A DNA stretch of 64,000 bases, taken from assembly GCF_003984625.1 (NCBI RefSeq), contig NZ_RWKH01000020.1, positions 1-64,000 of the forward strand, in the 5' to 3' direction. Under the pieces are notes generated by a model, which ran no database searches, had not been told where the DNA came from, and was given only the letters and a program-made list of their open reading frames with translations. The translations under genes were made by a program, and so were the position numbers. This document shows, in pieces, positions 1-7,714 of this stretch. The DNA is from Variovorax sp. DXTD-1. GTDB lineage: Bacteria > Pseudomonadota > Gammaproteobacteria > Burkholderiales > Burkholderiaceae_C. Numbering within the stretch: the first letter of the stretch is position 1; each line of letters begins with the position of its first letter.

Positions 1-1
1 A

Positions 2-193
2 GTTCTGTTCAGATCGACCTCGTTGCCCGGCCGATACGCCACTCTTGAAGCCACGCAGCCTTTGCGCACAGTGCAGCAGACCATGCAGGACGTGCAGCAG
101 TTCGACGAGCAGCGCGCGACCGAGCGCGCCCTATCCCAGGCACACGCCGCAGCGCAAGCGGACCAGCAACAGGGGAACGATCGGGGGCGGTGA
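2..193 (+). CDS. C-terminal end of an unidentified protein with a Gln-rich tail (partial)
   Basis: An open frame enters from the left edge and ends at TGA 191-193; about 63 residues are visible. The visible part is rich in Gln, Ala, Arg and Asp and ends in a polar Gln/Asn/Asp/Gly tail. Such tails are seen on XVIPCD-type type IV secretion effectors and on some relaxases, but no diagnostic domain is visible, so that link is only a guess. Its stop overlaps the start of the next gene, which suggests translational coupling. Confidence 0.5.
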   Translation, partial: VLFRSTSLPGRYATLEATQPLRTVQQTMQDVQQFDEQRATERALSQAHAAAQADQQQGNDRGR

Positions 194-588
194 TGGACGG
201 CGAAAAAGTCAATCCATCCACCAGCGATCTGGCGCAGCAAGTTGCCGCGCTTCAAGCGACTCTCGCAGACCTGATGGCCACTATGGTCTCGGTGATGAGC
301 GATGCCCGTGTGGCGCAGGCGATGGGCAGCACAGAACGCGACCGGGTCGTATGCCTGCTCGGCAAAGCGATGGGGTCGCTGTCCGAGTCCATTTCAGACG
401 GGCCCCTGCATTGGAATCATCCGTTTGTTCAAGAACTGCTCTTCGGCATGGCCCTCTGTCGTCTTGCGTGCAAGAACGCCTTTGAGGGGAACTGTCGACT
501 GATGCCGGGCCATGAGATCGCTGATTTCCTGCAAGACCATTGCTTCGGTTGGCCAAGGAGGTTGTATGCCCATGAAACGACGCATTGA
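190..588 (+). CDS. hypothetical protein, 132 residues
   Basis: Function not recognised. The protein starts at GTG 190 or ATG 193, overlapping the stop of the upstream partial gene. Residues about 8-40 form an amphipathic Leu/Ala helix, possibly a short coiled coil, followed by a Cys-containing helical part (C-L-L-G-K, C-R-L-A-C-K-N) and a His/Trp-containing end. There is no signal peptide and no convincing membrane segment. Base composition is clearly less GC-rich than in the genes from 730 onward, so it probably belongs to an accessory segment. Overlap with its neighbour suggests a co-expressed partner. An immunity or adaptor role cannot be judged from sequence. Confidence 0.55.
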   Translation: MMDGEKVNPSTSDLAQQVAALQATLADLMATMVSVMSDARVAQAMGSTERDRVVCLLGKAMGSLSESISDGPLHWNHPFVQELLFGMALCRLACKNAFEGNCRLMPGHEIADFLQDHCFGWPRRLYAHETTH

Positions 589-694
589 ATTTTTCTCTGA
601 GATCCGCTACTACCAGGACTTTCACGCAGCGGCTGAAGGACAAGGTGGCGATTCTCGCGTTGGCGATTTGATAAGAAGTGCACGCAATAATTAA
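566..694 (+). CDS. small hypothetical protein, 42 residues
   Basis: A short frame starts at ATG 566 behind a strong Shine-Dalgarno AAGGAGG (555-561) and overlaps the end of the 190-588 gene by 23 bases in another frame. The peptide is charged and soluble (starts M-P-M-K-R-R-I-E-F-F, ends S-A-R-N-N). The good ribosome site and the overlap argue for a real, coupled gene; the length argues for caution. The following 35 bases up to the next gene are AT-rich, unlike the rest of the window. No function can be assigned. Confidence 0.4.
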   Translation: MPMKRRIEFFSEIRYYQDFHAAAEGQGGDSRVGDLIRSARNN

Positions 695-729
695 ATCTTC
701 AAATAATTTCAGAGAGCTAAGCTCGGCGC

Positions 730-1686
730 ATGCAACTACCCACCTACGACGACGTCATTGCCGCGGCCGCGCGGCTCGAAGGCCACGCCCATCGCACGCC
801 TGTGCTGCGTTCGACCACCGCCGACGAGCAATGGGGCGCCCGGTTCTTCTTCAAGTGCGAGAACTTCCAGCGCATGGGCGCCTTCAAGTTTCGCGGCGCC
901 TTCAATGCGCTCTCGAAATTCGACGCTACGCAGCGCAAGGGTGGCGTGATCGCGTTTTCTTCGGGCAACCACGCGCAGGCGATTGCGCTCTCGGCGCGGT
1001 TGTTGTCGATGCCCGCGGTGATCGTCATGCCCAAGGACGCACCCGCCGCGAAGGTGGCGGCCACAAAGGGCTACGGCGCCGAAGTGGTGATGTACGACCG
1101 TTTCACGGAAGACCGCGAGGCGCTGACCAGGCGGCTCGCGCAGGAGCGCGGCATGACGATGATTCCGCCCTACGACCACCCCGACGTGCTCACGGGGCAG
1201 GGCACGGCGGTGAAGGAGCTGATCGAGGAAACCGGTCCGCTCGACCACTTGTTCGTGTGTTTGGGGGGCGGCGGGCTGCTGTCGGGCTCGGCGCTGTCGG
1301 CACGCGCGCTGGCGCCCGGTTGCAAGGTCTACGGTGTGGAGCCCGAAGCCGGCAACGACGGCCAGCAATCGTTCCAAGCGGGAAAGATCGTGCACATCGA
1401 AACGCCCAAGACCATTGCCGACGGCGCCCAGACGCAGCATCTGGGCGGATACACCTTCGGCATCATCAAGCGCGACGTGAACGACATCTTTACCGTGACG
1501 GACGACCAGCTCGTCGAAGCGATGCGCTTCTTTGCGGAGCGCATGAAGATGGTGGTGGAGCCGACGGGCTGCCTTGCGTTTGCGGGCGCGATTGCGGCAC
1601 GCGAGGCCATCGCGGGGCAACGGGTCGGCATCGTGATCAGCGGGGGCAATGTCGACCTGTCGCGCTACGCGGCCTTGCTCGCCTAG
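730..1686 (+). CDS. PLP-dependent threonine/serine dehydratase-like enzyme
   Basis: Fold-type II pyridoxal-phosphate enzyme of 318 residues. The Schiff-base lysine is Lys53 in G-A-F-K-F-R-G-A; the phosphate-binding glycine loop is G-G-G-G-L-L-S-G in the middle; S-S-G-N-H-A-Q binds the cofactor ring. There is no C-terminal ACT-like regulatory domain, so it resembles catabolic threonine dehydratase, serine racemase or threo-3-hydroxyaspartate ammonia-lyase rather than biosynthetic IlvA. Expected reaction: deamination of a beta-hydroxy amino acid to a 2-oxo acid in the cytoplasm. The exact substrate cannot be fixed. It runs convergently with the ABC ATPase gene at 1696, nine bases away. Confidence 0.88.
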   Translation: MQLPTYDDVIAAAARLEGHAHRTPVLRSTTADEQWGARFFFKCENFQRMGAFKFRGAFNALSKFDATQRKGGVIAFSSGNHAQAIALSARLLSMPAVIVMPKDAPAAKVAATKGYGAEVVMYDRFTEDREALTRRLAQERGMTMIPPYDHPDVLTGQGTAVKELIEETGPLDHLFVCLGGGGLLSGSALSARALAPGCKVYGVEPEAGNDGQQSFQAGKIVHIETPKTIADGAQTQHLGGYTFGIIKRDVNDIFTVTDDQLVEAMRFFAERMKMVVEPTGCLAFAGAIAAREAIAGQRVGIVISGGNVDLSRYAALLA

Positions 1687-1695
1687 CTCACTCGC

Positions 1696-2346
1696 TCAGG
1701 CGCGGATTCCTTCTGCGGTCAGGTGCAGCAGCCGGTCCGCGCGGGCCGCGGCGCTTTCGGAGTGCGTGACCAGCACCAGCGAGGCGCCGTGTTCACGCGT
1801 CTGGCCGATGAGCAGCTCCATCACCTTGGCCGCGGTGGTCGGATCGAGATTGCCCGTGGGCTCGTCGGCCAGCAGCAGGGCGGGGCGATGCACGAGCGCG
1901 CGCGCAATGGCCACGCGCTGCAGCTGCCCGCCTGAAAGCGTTTGCGGCAGCCGCGCGCCCATGCCGGGCAAGCCGACCGCGTCGAGCATGTGCACTACAC
2001 GGTTTGCATCGCGCTGCTGGCCGAGCAGCATCAGCGGCAGCGACACGTTCTGCGCCACGTCCAGGTGCGGCAGCACGTGGAAGGCCTGGAACACGAAGCC
2101 GACATGGCGGCGGCGCCAGAGCGCGCAGGCCTCGCCGTCGAGGGCACCGATGTCGATGCCCTCGTGCGTGACGGTGCCTGCGTCCCAGCTGTCGAGCCCG
2201 GCCATGCAGTTGAGCAGCGTCGACTTGCCCACGCCCGATTCGCCCACGATGGCGACGAACTCGCCGGGCTCGACAGTGATCGTCACGTTCTCGAAGACGG
2301 GCACGTCGCCGTAGTGCTTGGCAAGATTCGAAATGCGCAGTGTCAT
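1696..2346 (-). CDS. ABC transporter ATP-binding protein, LolD/MacB-like
   Basis: 216-residue ATPase subunit. Walker A is G-E-S-G-V-G-K-S-T (35-43), the signature is L-S-G-G-Q-L-Q-R-V-A and Walker B ends L-L-A-D-E-P-T-G-N. Length and motifs fit the LolD/MacB/YbbA class, which works with FtsX-like permeases in lipoprotein sorting or peptide export. Its ATG overlaps the miaA stop as ATGA, so the two genes are co-translated. No permease gene is adjacent: the next gene downstream is on the opposite strand. Its partner must be encoded elsewhere, and the transported substrate is unknown. Confidence 0.85.
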   Translation of the reverse strand: MTLRISNLAKHYGDVPVFENVTITVEPGEFVAIVGESGVGKSTLLNCMAGLDSWDAGTVTHEGIDIGALDGEACALWRRRHVGFVFQAFHVLPHLDVAQNVSLPLMLLGQQRDANRVVHMLDAVGLPGMGARLPQTLSGGQLQRVAIARALVHRPALLLADEPTGNLDPTTAAKVMELLIGQTREHGASLVLVTHSESAAARADRLLHLTAEGIRA

Positions 2347-3326
2347 GCGGCGGCCGCGATGCGTTGAACGGCGGTGCGCACCGCGTCGGGTGCGTCGCAG
2401 GCGATGACGGTGCGCGCGGGCATGCTGCGCAGCCAGGTGATCTGCCGCTTGGCCAATTGGCGCGTGGCGGCAACGCCGCGTTCGCGCAGCTCGGCCATGG
2501 CCTTGGCGCCGGGCCTCTCGTTGCCGCAGGCATCGAGCATTTCCCACGCTTGCCGGTAGCCCACGCAGCGCATCGAAGGAAGCTCCGTCGACAAGTCGCC
2601 ACGTGCGCGCAGTGCCTCGACCTCGTCGAGAAAGCCGGCGGCAAGCATGGCGTCGAAGCGATCGGCAATGCGCGCGTGCAGCCAGGCGCGGTCGGCGGGT
2701 TCGAGCGAAAAGAGCGCGCCGCCCGCCAGGCCTTTTGCGGCCTTGTTTTCACCCGCATGAAAGCTGGACAACGGCTGTCCGCTGCTTTCCCACACTTCGA
2801 GTGCGCGCTGAATGCGCTGGCTGTCTTGCGGCGCAAGGCGTGCGGCCGTCGCGGGGTCGACCTTGGCCAGCCGCGCGTGCATGGCGGGCCAGCCGAGCGC
2901 CGCGGCTTCGGCGTCGATGCGCGACCGCACTGCAGGGTCTGCCGCGGGCATGGCGTCGATGCCGTCGAACAGCGCCTTGAAGTACAGCATGGTGCCCCCC
3001 ACCAGGAGCGGCAGGGCGCCGCGCCCGCGGATCTCTTCGATCAGCCGCGTCGCGTCGGCCACGAAAGCCGCCGCGCTGTAGCTTTCGGCCGGGTCGCGAA
3101 TATCGATGAGGTGGTGCGGCACGCTGGCTTGTTCGGCCTTGCTCGGCTTGGCCGTGCCGATGTCCATGCCGCGGTAGATCAGCGCGGAATCGACGCTGAC
3201 GATTTCGACAGGCCGCAGCTGTGCCACCGCGAGCGCCACCGCGGTCTTGCCGGAGGCCGTCGGCCCCGCGAGCGCGATGTATGTCAGTTTTTCAGGAAGG
3301 CCGGAAGCGGCAACGGAGGGCGGCAT
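2343..3326 (-). CDS. miaA: tRNA dimethylallyltransferase MiaA
   Basis: Transfers a dimethylallyl group to N6 of adenosine 37 in tRNAs reading UNN codons. The 327-residue protein has the P-loop G-P-T-A-S-G-K-T at 21-28, the substrate motif V-D-S-A-L-I-Y-R-G-M-D-I-G-T-A-K-P and L-L-V-G-G-T-M-L-Y, all characteristic of MiaA. In many proteobacteria miaA lies next to mutL. Here the two are on the same strand but separated by a hydrolase lipoprotein gene. The stop overlaps the start of the ABC ATPase gene. Confidence 0.95.
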   Translation of the reverse strand: MPPSVAASGLPEKLTYIALAGPTASGKTAVALAVAQLRPVEIVSVDSALIYRGMDIGTAKPSKAEQASVPHHLIDIRDPAESYSAAAFVADATRLIEEIRGRGALPLLVGGTMLYFKALFDGIDAMPAADPAVRSRIDAEAAALGWPAMHARLAKVDPATAARLAPQDSQRIQRALEVWESSGQPLSSFHAGENKAAKGLAGGALFSLEPADRAWLHARIADRFDAMLAAGFLDEVEALRARGDLSTELPSMRCVGYRQAWEMLDACGNERPGAKAMAELRERGVAATRQLAKRQITWLRSMPARTVIACDAPDAVRTAVQRIAAAA

Positions 3327-3369
3327 AAGCGCCCGAGGGTAACAACAAAACCGAAGCCGGGACTTTCGC

Positions 3370-4368
3370 TCAGATGGCCTGTGCGCTTGCCGTGGCCTTG
3401 CCGCGCGCTTCTTGCGGCAGCACGGCCGAATCCGGGCGAGGCACCGCCCGCAGCACCGGCACCGGCTGCGCGCCGCGCACGACGGGCGCGCCTTCCGGCT
3501 GCCGCGCGGCCAGCGTGGTCTCGGGCTTCATGCGGAACAGCTGCGAGAGCGCCGAACGGTACTGCGCTTCGCCGACCGAATTGGTGTTGTGGTGCGATCC
3601 GCCCTCGACCAGCACGAAGAGCTTGGGCACCGTGGCCGCGTCGTAGAGCTTGCGGCCCAGCGTGGGGTTGATCAGGCTGTCGGCGGTGCCATGCACCACC
3701 AGGAGCGGCGCGCCGATGTCCTTGACCCGGTTGATGGCCTCGAAACGCTGCGTGATGAGCGGACCGAACGGCAGCCAGCCCCACTTGAAGCCGCTCACTA
3801 CGTCGGCAATGGAGGTGAAGGTGCTTTCGACGATGGTGCCGCTCTCGTCCTTGACGTTGGCCGCCAGGTCGATGCCGATGGCACCGCCCAGCGAGTGGCC
3901 GAAGATGTAGCGGTGCTGGCGCGGGTGGCGCGCGGCCAGCCACATCCAGGCGGCGCGGGCGTCTTCGCGAGCGGATTCTTCCGAAGGCAGGCCCTTGGAG
4001 CTCTTGCCGAAACCCCGGTAGTCGATGGCCAGCACCGAAAAGCCCAGTTCGTGCATGCGCTGGATGCGCGGGGCCGAACCGGCCACGTTGTAGCGGGCGC
4101 CGTGCAGGTACAGCATCACGGGCCGATCGGTGGTCTCGGGTTCGCCGCCGAGCCACAGGCCGTGCAGGCGCGCGGATTCGCCGGTAATGGACGACTGGAA
4201 GTCGATCCAGACGTCCTGCATGCCCTCGGTCATGGTGGCGGTGTTGCCCCAGCTGCGGTCGCTGGGTTGAAAAATCCATTCGCGCTGCTGTTCGTCGAAT
4301 GTGGAGCAGCCGGCGGCCAAAAGGGCGCACAGCGAAATAACGGAGGCAAGCAGAGACCAGCGTTTCAT
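3370..4368 (-). CDS. alpha/beta hydrolase lipoprotein
   Basis: 332-residue secreted hydrolase. The N-terminus is a lipoprotein signal (K-R-W, hydrophobic core, lipobox L-A-A-G-C with Cys21). The fold shows L-H-G-A (oxyanion strand), D-Y-R-G-F-G, the nucleophile elbow G-H-S-L-G-G, a late Asp in H-G-T-A-D and a His near G-G-S-H-H. It resembles BEM46/YfhR-type serine hydrolases. The last 50 residues are Pro/Ala-rich and poorly conserved in character. It probably acts in the periplasm on an ester or amide; the substrate is unknown. It sits between mutL and miaA on the same strand. Confidence 0.85.
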   Translation of the reverse strand: MKRWSLLASVISLCALLAAGCSTFDEQQREWIFQPSDRSWGNTATMTEGMQDVWIDFQSSITGESARLHGLWLGGEPETTDRPVMLYLHGARYNVAGSAPRIQRMHELGFSVLAIDYRGFGKSSKGLPSEESAREDARAAWMWLAARHPRQHRYIFGHSLGGAIGIDLAANVKDESGTIVESTFTSIADVVSGFKWGWLPFGPLITQRFEAINRVKDIGAPLLVVHGTADSLINPTLGRKLYDAATVPKLFVLVEGGSHHNTNSVGEAQYRSALSQLFRMKPETTLAARQPEGAPVVRGAQPVPVLRAVPRPDSAVLPQEARGKATASAQAI

Positions 4369-4554
4369 GGGCTAGAGGGACAGCGAAGCCGGCAGAAAGT
4401 TCATACGCTTTCGACTGAAACGCGCCGACACTGCGTTCCAGAACCTCCCCCATAGTGCCTCAGGTGGCACTTTGTTCTACACATGCAACGCCCGTGCCCG
4501 CTTCGCGGATGACTTCCAAAAACTCCGTAAAAACCCTGAAAATGTCCGGATCTG

Positions 4555-6447
4555 CTACCTGCCGCGCATAAAAAGCGCGTCCAACTCGCGAATCGAGAGC
4601 TGCCGCCACGTCGGGCGGCCATGGTTGCACTGGTCCGAACGCTCTGTTGCCTCCATCTGGCGTAATAAAGCGTTCATTTCGTCGATGGTGAGCTTGCGGT
4701 TGGCCCGCACTGCGCCGTGGCAGGCCATGGTCGAGAGCAGCTCATTCTGTGCCCGCTGCACCACAGTGCTGGCGTCGTGCTGGGCCAGTTCGGCCAGAAC
4801 ACTGCGGGCGAGTTCGACCGGATCTCCGTCGGCCAGCGTGCCCGGCACCGCGCGCACCGCAAGGGTGCGCGGCGAAAACGGCGTGATTTCGAGGCCCAGC
4901 GTGGGCAGCACCGCGGCGCAGGCCTCGGCTGTGGCCACTTCTTGCGGTGTGGCCGCAAAGGTCGCCGGGATCAGCAGCGGCTGGCTCGTGATGGCGGCGC
5001 CGTCGAGCTGCGTCTTGAGGCGCTCGTAAACGATGCGCTCGTGTGCGGCGTGCATGTCGACCACGATCAGGCCCTGGCTGTTCTCGGCCAGGATGTAGAT
5101 GCCGTGCAGCTGGGCCACGGCGCGGCCGAGCGGCCACGCCTCTTCGTTGGTGGCCAGCGGCTCGGCGGGGGCGGGGTTCGCCGCCAGCCCGACAGGCGCC
5201 CGGAACGACATGGGCGGGGTGCCGATCACGGGCCAGTGGGAGGTTTCGGCGCCGGAACGCTCCATTACCGATTCATCGGCTCGCCGCGGCCACATGGCGT
5301 CGAAATCGCCCACGCCGCGTTCTGCCGCCACAAAGTTGATGGCCGGCTGCGCCCAGGTGGCTCCAGAGGCAGGCACATTGGGCTTGAAGAAGGGCTGTTG
5401 CGCCGCTGCCGGCACGACCGCATCGCCCGCGCGCGGCGCGGCAAGCGCGTTCTCGATGGCATGGCGCACCGCCTGGTGCACCTCGCGACCATCGCGAAAA
5501 CGCACTTCGATCTTGGTCGGGTGCACGTTCACATCGACCCGTGACGGATCGATTTCGAGGTAGAGCGCGTACACAGGCTGGCGCTGGCCGTGCAGCACGT
5601 CTTCGTAGGCGCTGCGCACCGCGTGCGAAAGCACCTTGTCGCGCACGAAGCGGCCGTTGACGTAGAAGAACTGGTGGTCGCCGCGCGATCGCGCCGCATC
5701 GGGAATGCCCGCACGGCCGACCACGCGCACCGCGCCGCCGATGTGATCGACCGCCACGCTCTGCATCACGAAGTCGTCGCTCAATGCATCGGCCAGCCGC
5801 TGCTCGCGCTTGTCGGCGGCGCGCCATTGCTCCATCAGCTTGCCGTCGTGCCATACCGAAAAACCGACTTCGGGCCGCGCCAGCGCATGCCGGCGCACGG
5901 CCTCGATGCAGTGGGCCAGCTCGGTGGCGTCGGTCTTCAGGAACTTGCGGCGCGCGGGCGTTGCAAAGAACAGCTCGCGCACTTCGACCGTGGTGCCGAC
6001 GGAGCGTGCCACCGGCCGCAGTTCGCCGGTGCGCCCGTCGAGCGCAAAGGCGTTGTCGGCGCCGGTAAAGCGCGAAAGAATGCTGAGTTCGGCAATCGCG
6101 TTGATTGCCGCGAGCGCCTCGCCGCGAAAGCCCATGGTGCCGACCGTTTCAAGGTCGTTGAGGCTCGCGATCTTGCTGGTTGCGTGGCGGCGCAAGGCCA
6201 CCGTGAGTTCTTCGCGCGGAATGCCCAGGCCGTCATCTTCGACCGAAATCAGCCGCACGCCGCCCGAGGCCAGCCGCACCGTGACCTGGCTCGCGCCGGC
6301 ATCGAGTGCGTTGTCGAGCAGCTCGCGCACCACCGAAGCCGGCCGCTCGACCACTTCGCCTGCGGCAATCTGGCTGATCAGCTCGTCGGGGAGCTCGCGG
6401 ATCGGCCGGCGTTCGAAGACGGGAATGGAGGAGGGAAGGGCGCTCAC
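4555..6447 (-). CDS. mutL: DNA mismatch repair protein MutL
   Basis: 630-residue MutL. The N-terminal GHKL ATPase has I-A-A-G-E-V-V-E-R-P and E-L-L-D-N-A-L-D-A-G-A; F-R-G-E-A-L-A is also present. The C-terminal dimerisation domain carries D-M-H-A-A-H-E-R-I-V-Y-E-R, matching the DxHAxxExxxxE endonuclease motif, and Q-C-N-H-G-R-P near the end, so a nicking MutL is predicted, as in Neisseria and unlike E. coli. The start is GTG 6447. No Shine-Dalgarno is visible; instead TAGAAT (6459-6454, minus strand) ends six bases before it. Confidence 0.96.
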   Translation of the reverse strand: MSALPSSIPVFERRPIRELPDELISQIAAGEVVERPASVVRELLDNALDAGASQVTVRLASGGVRLISVEDDGLGIPREELTVALRRHATSKIASLNDLETVGTMGFRGEALAAINAIAELSILSRFTGADNAFALDGRTGELRPVARSVGTTVEVRELFFATPARRKFLKTDATELAHCIEAVRRHALARPEVGFSVWHDGKLMEQWRAADKREQRLADALSDDFVMQSVAVDHIGGAVRVVGRAGIPDAARSRGDHQFFYVNGRFVRDKVLSHAVRSAYEDVLHGQRQPVYALYLEIDPSRVDVNVHPTKIEVRFRDGREVHQAVRHAIENALAAPRAGDAVVPAAAQQPFFKPNVPASGATWAQPAINFVAAERGVGDFDAMWPRRADESVMERSGAETSHWPVIGTPPMSFRAPVGLAANPAPAEPLATNEEAWPLGRAVAQLHGIYILAENSQGLIVVDMHAAHERIVYERLKTQLDGAAITSQPLLIPATFAATPQEVATAEACAAVLPTLGLEITPFSPRTLAVRAVPGTLADGDPVELARSVLAELAQHDASTVVQRAQNELLSTMACHGAVRANRKLTIDEMNALLRQMEATERSDQCNHGRPTWRQLSIRELDALFMRGR

Positions 6448-6453
6448 GCGAGC

Positions 6454-6459
6454 ATTCTA
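6454..6459 (-). promoter_or_regulatory. -10-like element of mutL, possible leaderless transcript
   Basis: TAGAAT on the minus strand with six bases to the GTG start of mutL. The usual -10 to start-site distance puts transcription at the start codon itself. No clear -35 or Shine-Dalgarno is visible. Confidence 0.4.
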
Positions 6460-6553
6460 GAAGCCCTGCCGGGATGTATCGACCTGTCATTGAGCGTGTC
6501 CGAATCCGTCACGGGACATCGGTTGGCGTGCGGCACGGATAATCCGCCACACC

Positions 6554-7222
6554 ATGGAAATCATCAGCTTTCTCGTCGACTTCATCCTGCATGTCGACAA
6601 ACACCTCGAGGCCTTCGTCGTGGCCTATGGCCCCTGGGTCTATGCGCTGCTCTTCCTGATCGTGTTCGTGGAGACCGGCGCGGTGGTGATGCCGTTCCTG
6701 CCTGGCGACTCACTGCTCTTCATCGTGGGGGCGCTGTGCGGCGTGGGGCTCATGAGCTATCCGATCGCGTGCGCGGTGCTCATCGTGGCGGCCATTCTGG
6801 GCGACCAGTGCAACTACAGCATCGGCCGCTATTTCGGGCCCAAGGTGTTCAAGTGGGAGAACTCGCGCTTCTTCAATCGCAAGGCCTTCGACCAGGCCCA
6901 TGCGTTCTACGAGCGCTACGGCGGCATCACGATCGTGCTGGCGCGCTTCATGCCGTTCATTCGCACCTTCGCGCCCTTCGTGGCCGGCGTGGCTGAAATG
7001 AACCGGGCCAAGTTCACCATGTTCAATGTGGGCGGCGCGCTGATCTGGGTGCTCGGCATCGCAACGGCGGGTTACTTCTTCGGCAACCTGCCCTTCGTTC
7101 GCGAGCACCTCGACAAGATCATCTGGGCGCTGATCATCGTGCCTGGCTTGCTCGCAATCTTCGGCGCATGGCGCGCGTCGCGAGCGGAAAAGGCGCGCGC
7201 GCAACTGCCTTCGAAGGCTTAA
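6554..7222 (+). CDS. DedA family membrane protein
   Basis: 222-residue inner-membrane protein of the DedA/SNARE-associated family, linked to lipid scrambling and undecaprenyl-phosphate recycling. The family signatures are visible: E-T-G-A-V-V-M-P-F-L-P-G-D-S near residue 40 and A-R-F-M-P-F-I-R-T-F-A-P-F-V-A-G near 135. Four or five hydrophobic segments are seen, with a basic C-terminal tail. It is divergent from mutL. GATAAT (6538-6543) lies ten bases before the ATG, giving at most a very short leader. Confidence 0.92.
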   Translation: MEIISFLVDFILHVDKHLEAFVVAYGPWVYALLFLIVFVETGAVVMPFLPGDSLLFIVGALCGVGLMSYPIACAVLIVAAILGDQCNYSIGRYFGPKVFKWENSRFFNRKAFDQAHAFYERYGGITIVLARFMPFIRTFAPFVAGVAEMNRAKFTMFNVGGALIWVLGIATAGYFFGNLPFVREHLDKIIWALIIVPGLLAIFGAWRASRAEKARAQLPSKA

Positions 7223-7236
7223 ACACCGGGCCCATG

Positions 7237-7264
7237 AAAAAAGCGCGCCAGTGATGGCGCGCTT
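7237..7264. terminator. bidirectional intrinsic terminator
   Basis: AAGCGCGCCA-GTGA-TGGCGCGCTT forms a perfect ten-pair stem between two convergent genes. Read on the minus strand it is followed by a run of T, so it mainly terminates the glycine-zipper gene; on the plus strand the T tract is weak. Confidence 0.75.
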
Positions 7265-7284
7265 CAACATGGGTTGGTAAAGGG

Positions 7285-7581
7285 TCAGTAGGTCGGGCCA
7301 TTGCGCGGGTAATAGGTGCCCGGCGGATAGGCGCGCTGGCTCTCGTAGTAGTTGCGCTGGTTGCGTTCGTCGACACTGCGGCCCACTTGATTGCCGATCA
7401 CGCCGCCCACGGCTGCACCGCCCAGGGTACTGGCCGTGTTGCCGCCGATGGCGTGGCCGACCGCTGCGCCGCCGAGCGCGCCAACGCCCGTGCCCAGGTT
7501 CTGGTTGGGACCGGAAGCGCAACCTGCGAGCGCCATGACCGAGGTCGCTGCTGCAGCGGTAATCCAGATGCGTGCTTTCAT
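7285..7581 (-). CDS. glycine-zipper lipoprotein
   Basis: 98-residue outer-membrane-type lipoprotein. The N-terminus is a signal ending in the lipobox A-L-A-G-C. A Gly/Ala-rich zipper follows (G-A-L-G-G-A-A-V-G-H, G-G-A-A-V-G-G-V-I-G-N), and then a Tyr/Arg/Pro-rich tail. This is the pattern of 17 kDa surface antigen and OmpA-like glycine-zipper (SlyB/YmgG) proteins, which insert as paired helices in the membrane. The start at MKA is chosen because AAAGGTGG lies just before it; a longer start nine bases upstream would sit inside that ribosome site. Confidence 0.8.
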   Translation of the reverse strand: MKARIWITAAAATSVMALAGCASGPNQNLGTGVGALGGAAVGHAIGGNTASTLGGAAVGGVIGNQVGRSVDERNQRNYYESQRAYPPGTYYPRNGPTY

Positions 7582-7714
7582 GATGTCCACCTTTCTAAAG
7601 TGATGGGTTCATGATGGGCAAAAGCGGCCCGGCCCCTGTGTAGGAGCCTGCCGCGCCTGACTGTGCGGTGCCACGGGCCGCCCCGCGTGGGACAGCAGGG
7701 CGGCGCGCAAGGGT

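Noticed and set aside
4455..4472. Hairpin AGTGCC/GGCACT downstream of mutL
   Set aside because: Short stem without a T run on either strand; not convincing as terminator or operator.
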